From NCBI RefSeq assembly GCF_047372505.1, contig NZ_JBKBEU010000001.1, positions 186,001 through 250,000 of the forward strand: a DNA stretch of 64,000 nt, in the 5' to 3' direction. Positions within the stretch are counted from its first letter, which is position 1. Each line of letters opens with the position of its first letter. A program made the position numbers and the translations under genes. Origin of the DNA: Phaeobacter cretensis. Its GTDB lineage: Bacteria; Pseudomonadota; Alphaproteobacteria; Rhodobacterales; Rhodobacteraceae. Under the pieces are notes generated by a model. That model was given only the letters and a program-made list of their open reading frames with translations, made no database searches and was not told the DNA's origin. This document shows positions 54,516 to 64,000 of the stretch, piece after piece.

Positions 54516-54740
54516 GTGTAGAGCTCCTGTCAGCTTCATTTCCTCATTGCACAACAGGTAACTTGCCTGTGCACCAATGACTAGAGGCAGATCCACCACC
54601 AGCTAGTGGGTGTTTACAAATGAAGTTACACAAGGATCAGTCCGGCTGACTATTGCCCTCGCTCAGAATGCAGTTTTCCCCGGCTAACAATTCCTCTAAG
54701 GTCACCGCAAAACAAGGGCAGGAAGATCTGGGGGGATCGC

Positions 54741-55883
54741 GTGTCACGATACGACAGATATGTGCTGTCCCAATACCTACTGTTTTTCGGGTTCTTTGCC
54801 TTGATTCTGGTGGCCGTATTTTGGATCAATCGCGCGGTGGTGCTGTTTGATCGCCTGATTGGCGATGGTCAGTCGGCACTGGTTTTCCTTGAATTCACTG
54901 CACTTGCACTGCCGAATCTGGTGCGCATGGTACTACCTGTTGCCGCCTTTGCCGCTTCCGTCTGGGTGACCAACCGGCTCAATAGTGAGAGTGAGCTGAC
55001 GGTATTACGGGCCACGGGCACCAGCCCCTGGCAGATGGCGAAACCCGCGTTGGCGTTTGGTCTGATCACAGCGTTCATGATGACCATTCTGACCCATGTT
55101 CTGTTGCCAGCGTCGATTGCAACTTTAGAGCAGCGCGAATCCGAAGTGGCGCGGAATGTCACTGCCAAGCTCTTGAGCGAGGGAGATTTTCTTCATCCTG
55201 CGCGCGGTGTCACATTCTATATTGGCCGGATTGATCCTGATGGGACCTTGAACGATGTGTTCCTCTCGGACCGTCGAAATCCGGGGCAGAGTGTTACCTA
55301 TACCGGCGGCAAGGCCTATCTGGTGCGCGACGAAGATAAGACCCATCTGGTGATGGTAGACGGCATGTCGCAGCGTATTGATGCCGAAACGCGGCGGCTC
55401 TCTTCCACAATTTTTTCTGATTTCTCCTACGATATCAGTAGCCTTGCAAACAAAGCGGAAGCGAAGAACCGCAATATTCGCGCCATTCCAAGTCTGGAAA
55501 TGCTGCGCGATATGCCTAAGCTGATCGCAGACGGCCCCTATAGTGCAGGCGCATTAGCAGAGGAGATTCATTTGCGATTTGCCCGCGCATTGGTCTGTGT
55601 CGCGGTGGTCTTGATCGGCTTTGCCTCACTGATGCTGGGTGGGTTCTCCCGCTTTGGGGTGTGGCGGCAGGCACTCCTTGCGTTTGTTCTGTTGATATTT
55701 ATCGAAGGCATGCGCGGCGTAGTGTCAGAACCGGTGCTGAAAGATGCCGATCTTTGGCCGTTGATCTATTTGCCAACGCTTAGCGGATTGATGGTTGGGT
55801 TTTTGTTCCTGCAACTGGCAGCGAAACCCTTGGGACCGTTATTGGCGCGCAGTCGCCATAGCCGGGGGGAGCGCACCGCATGA
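54741..55883 (+). CDS. lptF: LPS export ABC transporter permease LptF
   Basis: The protein has 380 residues from a GTG start. It has six membrane helices with a large periplasmic beta-jellyroll between helices 3 and 4. The opening YDRYVLSQYLLFFGFFALIL and the NSESELTVLRATGTSPWQMA segment are family hallmarks. With LptG and LptB it extracts LPS from the inner membrane. Its end overlaps lptG by four bases (ATGA). Confidence 0.95.
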   Translation: MSRYDRYVLSQYLLFFGFFALILVAVFWINRAVVLFDRLIGDGQSALVFLEFTALALPNLVRMVLPVAAFAASVWVTNRLNSESELTVLRATGTSPWQMAKPALAFGLITAFMMTILTHVLLPASIATLEQRESEVARNVTAKLLSEGDFLHPARGVTFYIGRIDPDGTLNDVFLSDRRNPGQSVTYTGGKAYLVRDEDKTHLVMVDGMSQRIDAETRRLSSTIFSDFSYDISSLANKAEAKNRNIRAIPSLEMLRDMPKLIADGPYSAGALAEEIHLRFARALVCVAVVLIGFASLMLGGFSRFGVWRQALLAFVLLIFIEGMRGVVSEPVLKDADLWPLIYLPTLSGLMVGFLFLQLAAKPLGPLLARSRHSRGERTA

Positions 55884-56983
55884 CCCTTGATTTCTATTAT
55901 GCGCGTCGGTTTTTGCAATGGTTTGCAGTGATTTGTGGCGTTCTGTTAACCCTTGTGATGCTGATCGATCTGAACGAGCAGATCCGCCGGTTTGACGCGC
56001 AGGATCTGTCGTTTGGACAGCTGTTTGGGCTGACATTGCTAAACACGCCCGCCGCGCTAAGCGAGTTTTTGCCACTCATCATGATCCTGACTACCATCGT
56101 GTTGTTCATCGGGCTTGCGCGTAGCAGCGAGTTGGTGGTCACACGCGCCATTGGTCGTTCAGGCATTCGCGCGCTTGCCGCACCGGTTTTGCTGGCAGCA
56201 GTAATCGGAGTTCTGGCCGTCAGTACGCTGAACCCGATTGTCGCCGCGACATCCAACCGCTACCGCGATCTGGCTGAGACATATCGCAATGGCGGACCCG
56301 CCGCACTGTCTCTCACCGGTGAGGGGCTGTGGCTACGCCAGGGCGGAGCGCAGGGACAATCAGTCATTCACGCAACTGGCTACAGCGGCGATACCGAAAA
56401 CATCACCCTGTATGACGTGACTATGCTGTCCTACGGCGCTGAAGGCCGCCCGATCCGTCAGACTCTGGCAGAAGAAGCCACCCTCGACGGTGGGGACTGG
56501 GTGCTGACAAGGGCAAAAGTCTGGCCGTTGATCATCGGGGTGAACCCCGAAACCAACGCAGAGCGCCACGCGACCTTGCGACTGTCAACCACGCTGACCT
56601 CTGAACGGATCCGCGACACATTGGGTACGGCAACCGGGATTTCGGTTTACGATCTGCCCACTACAATTCGCGAACTGTCACAAGCCGGGTTTTCAACCAA
56701 ACGCTATGAGGTCTGGCTGCAGGTTGAACTGGCTCGACCTCTGTTCCTGATTGCCATGGCGCTGGTTGGGGCAGCCTTCACCATGCGTCACGCACGTTTC
56801 GGGGGTACCGGTCTGGCCGTGTTGACGGCAGTGCTGTTGGGATTTGGGCTTTATTTCCTGCGCAATTTCGCGCAAATCCTTGGGGAGAATGGCCAGATTC
56901 CCGTAGCGCTGGCTGGTTGGGCTCCGCCCGTCGCGGCGATCCTCCTGACCATGGGGTTACTCTTACATGCCGAGGACGGATAA
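55880..56983 (+). CDS. lptG: LPS export ABC transporter permease LptG
   Basis: The protein has 367 residues. It has six membrane helices and a periplasmic domain; the start LDFYYARRFLQWFAVICGVL and the RSSELVVTRAIGRSGIRALA segment match LptG. It pairs with LptF in the inner-membrane extraction complex. The stop comes one base before the preferred lptD start. Confidence 0.95.
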   Translation: MTLDFYYARRFLQWFAVICGVLLTLVMLIDLNEQIRRFDAQDLSFGQLFGLTLLNTPAALSEFLPLIMILTTIVLFIGLARSSELVVTRAIGRSGIRALAAPVLLAAVIGVLAVSTLNPIVAATSNRYRDLAETYRNGGPAALSLTGEGLWLRQGGAQGQSVIHATGYSGDTENITLYDVTMLSYGAEGRPIRQTLAEEATLDGGDWVLTRAKVWPLIIGVNPETNAERHATLRLSTTLTSERIRDTLGTATGISVYDLPTTIRELSQAGFSTKRYEVWLQVELARPLFLIAMALVGAAFTMRHARFGGTGLAVLTAVLLGFGLYFLRNFAQILGENGQIPVALAGWAPPVAAILLTMGLLLHAEDG

Positions 56984-56984
56984 C

Positions 56985-59174
56985 ATGCGCCGCGCCCTGC
57001 TTCTTTCGACGGTTTTGCCACTGCTGGCGCTTGGTCAGCTGGCCCTACCCAACGCAGCCACGGCCCAAACCGCCCCCCTGGGCAGTGCCCGCGCGCAGCC
57101 GGCAGCTGCTCCGGCTATCCTGGTCGCTGACAAATTGTTCATCACCCCGGATCGAACCTTAGTGGCCGAAGGCAATGTCGAGGCATTTCAGGGCGATGTT
57201 CGACTAACCGCGCAAAGGATCACATTCGACCAAACCCAAGGTTCATTGCGGGTTGAGGGCCCAATCCGGATCGATGAAGGCGGGGATATCACCATTCTGG
57301 CTGATGCAGCCGAACTGGATCGCGATCTGCGCAATGGCTTGCTGGTTGGTGCACGCCTAGTGTTCCAGGAGCAGCTGCAGCTCGCCTCATTGCAGATGAC
57401 ACGGGTCGGCGGTCGCTATACGCAGCTGTACAAGACCGCCGTAACGTCCTGCCACGTCTGCAACGATGGACGGCCACCGCTCTGGCAGATCCGCGCTGAG
57501 CGGATCACCCATGATCAACAGGAACGCCAGCTCTATCTCGAAAATGCGCAGCTGCGGATTCTTGATACGCCGGTATTTTATTTTCCAGGGATCCGCCTGC
57601 CTGATCCAACGCTCGAGCGTGCCAATGGTTTCCTGATCCCATCAATACGGACCACATCGAACCTTGGTACCGGCGTAAAGGTGCCATATTTTCTGACCAT
57701 CGGCCCGCACCGGGATCTAACCATTTCGCCATATCTTTCGTCACGTACCCGGACTGTGGACCTGCGCTACAGGCAGGCGTTCAGACGCGGCGAAATCGAA
57801 ATCAACGGCGCCTACACCAGAGATGAATTGTACCGGGGAGAAGATCGCGGTTATGTCTTTGCCGAAGGCACGTTTGACCTCAGGAATGAATTCAAACTGC
57901 AGTTTGATATCAAGTCCGTGTCGGATGACGCCTATCTGGCTGACTATGGCTTGCGCGATCTTGACCGGTTGAGGTCCGAAATTGTGATTTCCAAGGTGGA
58001 GCGTGACAGTTTATTTCGCGCCAGCGCGATTTCATACAAAACCCTACGTGACAGTGAAAATCAGGACCTGATTCCATCCTCCATCGGCAATCTCTACTAT
58101 GAACGGCGGTTCTTCCCGGTGCAGATCGGTGGCGAGTTGCGGTTGTCACTGGAAACCCATGGCCACAACCGGACATCGGACAACAAAGGCAATCTGACCG
58201 ACCCCGGCGGGCGTGATGTGGGCCGAGCGACGTTGGATATTGATTGGCAGCGCAGCTGGCGCTTTGGCAGCGGTTTGGTTGCGGAATGGTCACTTGGCGC
58301 GGCAGCAGATGCCTTTGCGGTCTATGATGACAGCGTTTTTGACAGCCGTACCACGCGGCTAAGCCCGCGTAGCGCTTTGACCTTCCGACTGCCGATGACC
58401 CGTCGCGAACAATCTGGTGCCACGCAATATCTGGAACCGATCCTGCAGATTGGCTGGACCGACACCGGCGACACCGCTGTTCCCAATGACGAAAGCAACT
58501 TTGTCGAATTCGATCGCGGTAACCTACTGGAACTGTCCCGGTTCCCGGCAATAGATGCGCGCGAAGACGGCGTCACAGTGGTCTACGGCCTGAACTGGGC
58601 GCGGTTTTCGCCCAGTGGCTGGCAGGCATCCGCGACCATCGGTCAGGTGTTTCGCAACGCCGACGATGGCCGCTTCACCAAGAGTTCGGGCCTTGGCGGC
58701 ACCTCGTCGGATCTGCTGCTGGCAGCACAGCTTAAGCTGAACAACGATCTGGCGATCACCACACGCGGGTTGATGAACGGGTCGTTTAACTTCTCCAAGG
58801 CAGAAGTGCGCGGCGACTGGATGACGGATCGCAGCCGCCTCACCGGCACCTATATGTGGCTGGGCACCGATCCCGCCGAAGGTCGCTCCGAAGAGGTCTC
58901 CGAACTGTGGTTCGACGGAGCCTATGAAGTGACGCCCGGCTGGACCGCCAGCGCAAATCTGCGCTACGACATATCCGGCGCACGCGCCACCCGCGCCGGG
59001 TTGGGATTGGTCTATTCCAATGAATGCGTGACGGTCGATCTTTCGGTCAACAGACGCTATACATCGACAACAAGTGTTGAGCCGACAACGGATTTCGGCT
59101 TTACCATCGCGTTAAACGGGTTTTCCGTGGACAGCGGCAGCAAGAAGTACAGGCGATCATGCAAAAACACCTGA
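56985..59174 (+). CDS. lptD: LPS-assembly outer membrane protein LptD
   Basis: The protein has 729 residues from ATG at 56985, which follows the lptG stop by one base and has GAGGAC upstream; an ATG at 56967 would add six residues. Residues 1-28 are a signal peptide. The N-terminal OstA/jellyroll (about 45-150) receives LPS from the bridge, and the rest is the outer-membrane barrel. A CHVC motif with two cysteines is present near residue 160. It is one operon with lptF-lptG and surA, the latter overlapping by 16 bases. Confidence 0.94.
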   Translation: MRRALLLSTVLPLLALGQLALPNAATAQTAPLGSARAQPAAAPAILVADKLFITPDRTLVAEGNVEAFQGDVRLTAQRITFDQTQGSLRVEGPIRIDEGGDITILADAAELDRDLRNGLLVGARLVFQEQLQLASLQMTRVGGRYTQLYKTAVTSCHVCNDGRPPLWQIRAERITHDQQERQLYLENAQLRILDTPVFYFPGIRLPDPTLERANGFLIPSIRTTSNLGTGVKVPYFLTIGPHRDLTISPYLSSRTRTVDLRYRQAFRRGEIEINGAYTRDELYRGEDRGYVFAEGTFDLRNEFKLQFDIKSVSDDAYLADYGLRDLDRLRSEIVISKVERDSLFRASAISYKTLRDSENQDLIPSSIGNLYYERRFFPVQIGGELRLSLETHGHNRTSDNKGNLTDPGGRDVGRATLDIDWQRSWRFGSGLVAEWSLGAAADAFAVYDDSVFDSRTTRLSPRSALTFRLPMTRREQSGATQYLEPILQIGWTDTGDTAVPNDESNFVEFDRGNLLELSRFPAIDAREDGVTVVYGLNWARFSPSGWQASATIGQVFRNADDGRFTKSSGLGGTSSDLLLAAQLKLNNDLAITTRGLMNGSFNFSKAEVRGDWMTDRSRLTGTYMWLGTDPAEGRSEEVSELWFDGAYEVTPGWTASANLRYDISGARATRAGLGLVYSNECVTVDLSVNRRYTSTTSVEPTTDFGFTIALNGFSVDSGSKKYRRSCKNT

Positions 59175-60424
59175 GTTTTCGGCCCCAAGGTGCGGCCCCC
59201 TTCGTTAAGCAACTGACCCAGACAGCTATAGCGCTAGCGCTGGCGACTTCGGTGATGTTTGGCCCTGCGCCTGCAACGGCTCAGGGGTTGTTTGCCCCGG
59301 CGATTACGGTGAATGACGCCGTTGTCACCAACTATGAGCTTGAGCAGCGCACCCGTTTCCTGACCTTGTTGCGCGAACCTGGTGACCCGCTTGAAAAAGC
59401 ACGCGAGGCCCTGATCCTCGATCGGTTGAAACTTGACGTTTTGGCGCAGGCGGGAATTTCGCCAACAGAGGAAGAAATCACCGAAGGCATGGCCGAACTG
59501 GCCGGGCGCGCCAACCTCAGCCTGCAAGAATTTCTGAACGTGCTGGGTCAGAACGGCGTAGCGCCTGAAACCCTGCGGGATTTCACCCGTGTGGGCATTG
59601 CATGGCGTGAATATATTGCGGCCCGTTATTTGGCCCAAGCCCGGCCCAGCGAGGAAGAAATCGACCGCGCCATGGGGCTTTCGGGATCTGGTGGGGTCGA
59701 GGTTCTATTGTCTGAGCTGATCATGCCGATCAATGCCCAGAACGCCGCTCAGGTCGAGGATATCGCCCAAGACGTTAGCAAGATCCGCACCATAGGTGCG
59801 TTCTCTCAGGCTGCCCAACAATATTCAGCGACGGCCACTCGCCAAAGCGGCGGACGCCTCCCCTGGATGCCGCTCACCAACCTGCCGCCACAGCTGCAGC
59901 AGGTTGTTCTCGGCCTACGTCCGGGTGAGGTAACCGCGCCACTTCCTCTGGATGGCGCTGTAGCCCTGTTCCAGCTGCGCGATCTTCGTGAAACCACCGG
60001 CGCTGCGCCCAGCTACGCTGCTATAGAATATGCCGCCTATTACCTCCCCGGAGGTCGCAGCCCGGAGGCTCTGGCCGCCGGCACCAAAGTGTCAAATTCC
60101 ATCGACACCTGTGATGACCTCTACGGTTTAGCAAAGGATCAGGATCCCTCGGTCTTGGATCGTGAAACTCTACCCCCGTCTGATATTCCGCAGGACATCG
60201 CAATCGAGCTGGCCAAACTCGACCCCAATGAGAAATCGTTGGCGTTGACCCGTAACAACGGTCAGACCCTGATGTTGCTGATGCTCTGTGGGCGCACGGC
60301 GGAAGTGAATGCCGAAGCGAGCCGCGAGAGCGTGGGCAATGCCTTGGCTCAGCAGCGCCTCGGCGCCTTTGCAAATAGCCTGCTGGAGCAGCTGAAAGCG
60401 GATGCGCGGATCAGCGGCGAATGA
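59159..60424 (+). CDS. surA: SurA-like periplasmic chaperone and peptidyl-prolyl isomerase
   Basis: The protein has 421 residues. A signal peptide covers roughly residues 1-42 with an unusually long polar lead before the hydrophobic core. A SurA_N-type helical domain follows (VNDAVVTNYELEQRTRFL), then one parvulin-like region (about 175-285, LSELIMPINAQ ... LRPGEVTAPLPLDGAVALFQ). It escorts outer-membrane proteins such as LptD. It overlaps lptD at its start and pdxA at its end (ATGA). Confidence 0.9.
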   Translation: MQKHLSFRPQGAAPFVKQLTQTAIALALATSVMFGPAPATAQGLFAPAITVNDAVVTNYELEQRTRFLTLLREPGDPLEKAREALILDRLKLDVLAQAGISPTEEEITEGMAELAGRANLSLQEFLNVLGQNGVAPETLRDFTRVGIAWREYIAARYLAQARPSEEEIDRAMGLSGSGGVEVLLSELIMPINAQNAAQVEDIAQDVSKIRTIGAFSQAAQQYSATATRQSGGRLPWMPLTNLPPQLQQVVLGLRPGEVTAPLPLDGAVALFQLRDLRETTGAAPSYAAIEYAAYYLPGGRSPEALAAGTKVSNSIDTCDDLYGLAKDQDPSVLDRETLPPSDIPQDIAIELAKLDPNEKSLALTRNNGQTLMLLMLCGRTAEVNAEASRESVGNALAQQRLGAFANSLLEQLKADARISGE

Positions 60425-61413
60425 GCAACCCTGCCCGCTCACTGCCCATCGCGCTGAGCTGTGGGGAACCGGCGGGCATCGGCCCTGAACTGGCCGTGAA
60501 GGCCTGGCAGAAGCTGGGCGCTACATGCCCCTTCCTTTGGCTGGGCGATCCGCGTCACCTACCATCTGGCACCAATTGGCAAGAGGTCGCCTCCGCAGCC
60601 GACGCCATTGATGTCAGTGCGACAGCATTGCCGGTGTTGCCCGTTGGTTTTGCCGCGCCCGCGGTACCGGGCCAACTGGATCCGCGCAATGCAGCAGGCG
60701 TAATATCTGCCATCGAAACAGGCGTCGCGTTGGTTCAATCGGGTCAGGCGAGCGCGCTGTGCACTGCACCCATCCACAAAAAGGCTCTGATTGACGGGGC
60801 CGGTTTCAGCTATCCCGGCCATACCGAGTTCCTGGCCAATCTGGGGGACCTAGATGACGTCGTCATGATGCTCGCCAGCCCTGAGCTGCGCGTGGTCCCT
60901 GCCACGATCCATATCGCTCTTTCAGAGGTTCCTGCGAAACTGACACCCGATGGCCTGCGCGCAACGATTGAGATCACTGCGCAGGGGCTGCGAAAGCAAT
61001 TCGGCATCGCACATCCGCGTATTGCTGTGGCAGGCCTCAATCCACATGCTGGCGAAGATGGTGCCATGGGTCAGGAAGAGCTGGATTGGATCAGGGGGCT
61101 GATAGCTGATATGCAGAACAGCGCCTATACCCTAACCGGGCCTCACCCTGCCGATACCCTGTTCCACGCTGCCGCCCGCGCACGCTATGATGTTGCGGTC
61201 TGCATGTATCATGATCAGGCTCTTATCCCGATCAAAACGCTGGATTTCGACCGCGGTGTCAACGTCACGCTGGGGTTGCCCTTTATTCGCACCTCACCGG
61301 ACCATGGTACCGCCTGTGATATCGCGGGCCAGGACATCGCCAACCCGTCTAGCCTGATTGAAGCGCTACTTCTGGCTCAGAGCATGAGCCGGAGTGCGGC
61401 CCCCAGCACTTGA
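60421..61413 (+). CDS. pdxA: 4-hydroxythreonine-4-phosphate dehydrogenase
   Basis: The protein has 330 residues, the usual length. It oxidises 4-phosphohydroxy-threonine with NAD for pyridoxal phosphate synthesis. Motifs include SCGEPAGIGPELAVKAW, the metal His in YPGHTEFLA, and MYHDQALIPIKTLDFDRGVN. It overlaps surA by four bases and precedes rsmA, the usual surA-pdxA-ksgA order. Confidence 0.96.
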   Translation: MSNPARSLPIALSCGEPAGIGPELAVKAWQKLGATCPFLWLGDPRHLPSGTNWQEVASAADAIDVSATALPVLPVGFAAPAVPGQLDPRNAAGVISAIETGVALVQSGQASALCTAPIHKKALIDGAGFSYPGHTEFLANLGDLDDVVMMLASPELRVVPATIHIALSEVPAKLTPDGLRATIEITAQGLRKQFGIAHPRIAVAGLNPHAGEDGAMGQEELDWIRGLIADMQNSAYTLTGPHPADTLFHAAARARYDVAVCMYHDQALIPIKTLDFDRGVNVTLGLPFIRTSPDHGTACDIAGQDIANPSSLIEALLLAQSMSRSAAPST

Positions 61414-61498
61414 AACTTCTTCTGGTCGGAAATATCCCCACCGGAGACATGATAATTTGAAGGTGCAGCCGCTGCGCCCCTCCCAAGGTACCAATGAT

Positions 61499-62344
61499 AT
61501 GAGCGCTATCGACTCTCTTCCCCCGCTGCGTGAGGTGATCGACACTCACCAGCTTTTGGCGCGCAAATCGCTGGGCCAGAACTTCTTGCTGGATCTGAAC
61601 CTGACGGCCAAGATCGCCCGACAGGCCGGCGACCTGAGCAACTGCGACGTGCTGGAAATCGGCCCCGGCCCCGGCGGTCTGACCCGTGGTCTGTTGGCCG
61701 AAGGTGCGCGTCGCGTGCTCGCGGTGGAAAAAGACAGCCGCTGCATCCCGGCACTTGCAGAAGTCGCGGCAGCCTATCCGGACCGTCTTGAGGTAATCGA
61801 GGGTGATGCGCTGGAAGTGAACCCCCTCACCCATCTGACCCCACCGATCCGCATTGCGGCCAACCTGCCCTATAACGTCGGCACAGAGCTTCTGGTACGT
61901 TGGTTGACCCCCAAGGCTTGGCCGCCGTTCTGGCAAAGCCTGACCCTGATGTTCCAGCGTGAAGTTGCAGAACGGATCGTTGCACAGCCCGGTAGTAAGG
62001 CCTATGGCCGTCTGGCACTGCTTGCACAGTGGCGCGCGGATGCTCGGATCGTGCTGTCCCTGCCCCCTGAAGCTTTTAGCCCGCCGCCAAAGGTTCATAG
62101 TGCGGTGGTACATCTAACAGCACTGGACGCACCGCGCTACCCGGCGGATGCCGGCACATTGAACAAGGTGGTGGCAGCGGCCTTCAATCAACGCCGCAAG
62201 ATGCTGCGCGCCAGCCTCAAAAGCGTCAGCCCAGATATTGAGGCCCATCTTGTCGCTGTTGGCATCCCCCCGACTGAGCGTGCAGAGCAGGTCGGATTGG
62301 AGGCATTTTGCGCATTGGCGCGAAGCCTGAAACCGCTGGATTGA
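61499..62344 (+). CDS. rsmA: 16S rRNA (adenine(1518)-N(6)/adenine(1519)-N(6))-dimethyltransferase
   Basis: The protein has 281 residues from ATG at 61499 with AAGG upstream; the frame is open into pdxA but that part is not family-like. It dimethylates two adenosines in helix 45 of 16S rRNA. Motifs include KSLGQNFLLDLNLTAKIA, the SAM site EIGPGPGGLTRGL and the catalytic NLPYNVGTELL. It is also known as ksgA. It lies 85 bases after pdxA. Confidence 0.96.
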   Translation: MSAIDSLPPLREVIDTHQLLARKSLGQNFLLDLNLTAKIARQAGDLSNCDVLEIGPGPGGLTRGLLAEGARRVLAVEKDSRCIPALAEVAAAYPDRLEVIEGDALEVNPLTHLTPPIRIAANLPYNVGTELLVRWLTPKAWPPFWQSLTLMFQREVAERIVAQPGSKAYGRLALLAQWRADARIVLSLPPEAFSPPPKVHSAVVHLTALDAPRYPADAGTLNKVVAAAFNQRRKMLRASLKSVSPDIEAHLVAVGIPPTERAEQVGLEAFCALARSLKPLD

Positions 62345-62395
62345 CAAGCAACTGCCAGCGATTGGCGAGTTCTTCTGATGAAACTCTCTAAAATG

Positions 62396-62429
62396 AAAAA
62401 CCCCGGTCTCGATTGAGATCGGGGTTTTC
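62396..62429. terminator. Bidirectional terminator between rsmA and the DUF4167 gene
   Basis: AAAACCCCG (62397-62405) pairs with CGGGGTTTT (62420-62428), so each strand has a T-rich exit. It serves the convergent rsmA and DUF4167 transcripts. Confidence 0.85.
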
Positions 62430-62475
62430 TATGTCGTCGCCAGCGCTCTATCCAAGCGGCACTAGCAATATAGGT

Positions 62476-63222
62476 TTACTCTGCGGCCTCTGGCGCGTCC
62501 TCGGCCGAGGGTTTCGGCTTGGGCTTGCGACGGGCAGGCTTGCGCTCGGGCGCAGGTGCCGCATCTGTACCTTCGGTAACAGGCGCATCGGCTGTAGCAG
62601 GGCTGTCACCACCTTTAGGAGCGGTCTCCGCCTTTGGCGCTTCAGCCTTCGCAGGCTCAGCCTTCGTAGCGTCTGCCTGGCCGCTCTCTGGCTTGGGCTT
62701 ACGGCTACGTGGTTTGCGTGTCTGAGGAGGTTTTTGCGGTTTGCTTTCACCGTCAGCTGCAGCCGGATCGCGGCTCTCTGGTGTTTCCACCAAGCCGCTA
62801 TCACCACTGCTCTCGCGCGTATCAATCACCTCAGGCTGAGGTGCTGCAGACGGATCGTCGTTGCGGTTGCCCGCCTCGCGTTCCTGACGCTCAAGCCGCT
62901 CAGCGCGTTCGCGATCACGTTCCGCCTGGCGTTCGCGGTTTTGCCGCTCCTGCTCTTCACGGCGCGCGTCGATCTCGCGTTGGGCTTCGTTCAGCATTCG
63001 CAGATAGTGCTCTGCGTGCTGCTGGAAATTCTCGGTGGCAACACGATCATTACTCAACTGGGCATCGCGCGCCAACTGATTGTATTTATCAATAATCTGT
63101 TGCGGTGTACCGCGTACCTTACCCTCGGGACCGGAGCTGTCAAACACGCGGTTGACAACATTTGCCCCTGCTGGGCGGTTCCGATTTGACTTGGAACGCG
63201 AACGTGATTTGGACGATCTCAT
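62476..63222 (-). CDS. DUF4167 domain-containing protein
   Basis: The protein has 248 residues. The basic N-terminus (RSSKSRSRSKSNRNR) and the conserved block at about 18-75 (NRVFDSSGPEGKVRGTPQQI, DKYNQLARDAQ, AEHYLRML) define DUF4167. The rest is low-complexity: Glu/Arg-rich coiled coil, then Pro/Ala/Lys-rich. It is probably nucleic-acid or ribosome associated, which is inference from charge alone. Next to prmC, as is common in Rhodobacteraceae. Confidence 0.92.
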   Translation of the reverse strand: MRSSKSRSRSKSNRNRPAGANVVNRVFDSSGPEGKVRGTPQQIIDKYNQLARDAQLSNDRVATENFQQHAEHYLRMLNEAQREIDARREEQERQNRERQAERDRERAERLERQEREAGNRNDDPSAAPQPEVIDTRESSGDSGLVETPESRDPAAADGESKPQKPPQTRKPRSRKPKPESGQADATKAEPAKAEAPKAETAPKGGDSPATADAPVTEGTDAAPAPERKPARRKPKPKPSAEDAPEAAE

Positions 63223-63447
63223 ATGCCTAACGTCAGCCTTGATTGAATTTGTCGTGGATCCATACCAGCGCGCCTCTGCGCCGGATCATCGACCATTTTG
63301 GGCTTGATGTCGCCGGGAGGTATTCTAAAACCTCGCCCGAAGGCGACTTCTTTGAATAATCATGTTACGCCCTTTCAGACAAGGGGTTGCATGAGATTAT
63401 CCGTGCTTTTTCTTACGAAACTGCGAATTCAGGTCGTTTTCACAGAA

Positions 63448-64000
63448 TTAGGAGGTGTTTTCGCCACAGCCGCGGCCACAAACCACACGGTCGCGCCCGT
63501 CGAGATCAGGAATGACAGATACTTGGGTTAGCCCCGCTGAAAGCAATAGATCACTGACCGTCGCGCCCTGTGTCGGGCCGATTTCTAGAAACACCCGGCC
63601 CGTTGGCGCAAGATACTGGCCCAATTCGGCAGCAATAACACGATAAGCACTAAGACCGTCGCCGCCATCGGTCAACGCCATCTCTGGCTCGTGACCGCGC
63701 ACCTCGTCAGACAGATCTTGCATTTCATCCAACGCGATGTAGGGCGGGTTCGACACAATGAGATCAAACTGACCTACCACTTTGGAAAACCAATCCGATT
63801 GCTGGATTTCTGCGCGCGGCTCCACCCTGTGCAGTACTGCATTGGCGCTCGCTTGCAGGCAAGCGGCCTCGCTAAGATCCACTCCAAGGCCGGTGGCCTC
63901 CGGCATCTCCGCTAGCAACGTAACCAAAATACAGCCAGATCCCAGACCAAGGTCCAGAACCCGCGAGAATGGTTCGGCCAGTGCCGCCTCTATCAGACAT
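63448..64000 (-). CDS. prmC: Peptide chain release factor N5-glutamine methyltransferase (partial)
   Basis: The 3' part of the gene; the frame stays open to the window edge. The SAM site VLDLGLGSGCILVTLLAEMP and the substrate motif IVSNPPYIALDEM are present, with a normal C-terminus. The enzyme methylates the Gln of the GGQ loop in release factors 1 and 2. The N-terminal helical domain lies beyond the window. It is followed by the DUF4167 gene on the same strand after about 225 bases. Confidence 0.93.
   Translation of the reverse strand, partial: CLIEAALAEPFSRVLDLGLGSGCILVTLLAEMPEATGLGVDLSEAACLQASANAVLHRVEPRAEIQQSDWFSKVVGQFDLIVSNPPYIALDEMQDLSDEVRGHEPEMALTDGGDGLSAYRVIAAELGQYLAPTGRVFLEIGPTQGATVSDLLLSAGLTQVSVIPDLDGRDRVVCGRGCGENTS

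Overview
The window looks like chromosome of a Roseobacter-group alphaproteobacterium (Rhodobacteraceae; genus not resolved). This rests on the gene order pepA-holC beside lptFG-lptD-surA-pdxA-rsmA, prmC next to a DUF4167 protein, an E1-beta pyruvate dehydrogenase subunit carrying its own lipoyl domain, a soxE-soxF pair, and the GC-rich base composition of the housekeeping genes. No rRNA, tRNA or CRISPR array was seen.

Layout. 0.1-13.2 kb is mainly housekeeping: a membrane-anchored M23 endopeptidase overlapping a bactofilin, two RTX-type Ca-binding proteins in tandem (the first broken), a DUF3179 protein, two cyclophilins, pgk, an FtsB/DivIC-like septum protein and pdhA-pdhB-pdhC. 13.3-38.8 kb is an accessory region full of broken genes. 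It holds a probably frameshifted glycosyltransferase, a frameshifted IS1182-like element, an internally deleted IS3-family element, an isolated soxE-soxF pair with a sulfide-type operator, remnants of an HTH regulator, a nucleotide cyclase, an AAA_13 (RloC/PrrC-like) ATPase and an ArsR/permease locus, and copies of a degenerate intergenic repeat. Among the debris are intact small units: LysR with a metallo-hydrolase, ArsR-AHSA1-DUF1761, XRE regulators, an endonuclease/exonuclease/phosphatase protein, a serine hydrolase, a kinase-AraC pair and an NmrA-DUF4345 pair. 39-47.9 kb holds a hybrid sensor kinase with a periplasmic molybdopterin-oxidoreductase-fold protein, a LuxR-type response regulator, a CIO-type bd oxidase operon with a TTG-initiated DUF2474 subunit, and a mannose-1-phosphate guanylyltransferase-like protein that lacks the nucleotide-binding signature. 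48-64 kb returns to core genes: ndk, an ABC-F ATPase, marC, an aspartic protease, holC, pepA, LPS export and outer-membrane biogenesis (lptF, lptG, lptD, surA), pdxA, rsmA, a DUF4167 gene and the 3' part of prmC.

Most notable points: (1) a perfect ATTC-N8-GAAT palindrome upstream of soxE, matching the operator type of the persulfide-responsive repressors SqrR/BigR; (2) the recoverable C-terminal half of a decayed AAA_13 ATPase at 31.0-31.7 kb; (3) two perfect inverted repeats in front of the pyruvate dehydrogenase operon; (4) an XRE regulator facing an unknown, possibly GNAT-like, gene, each with its own palindromic upstream sites; (5) a dispersed degenerate repeat family filling the accessory spacers; (6) several deletion or frameshift scars that would be mis-annotated as short genes.
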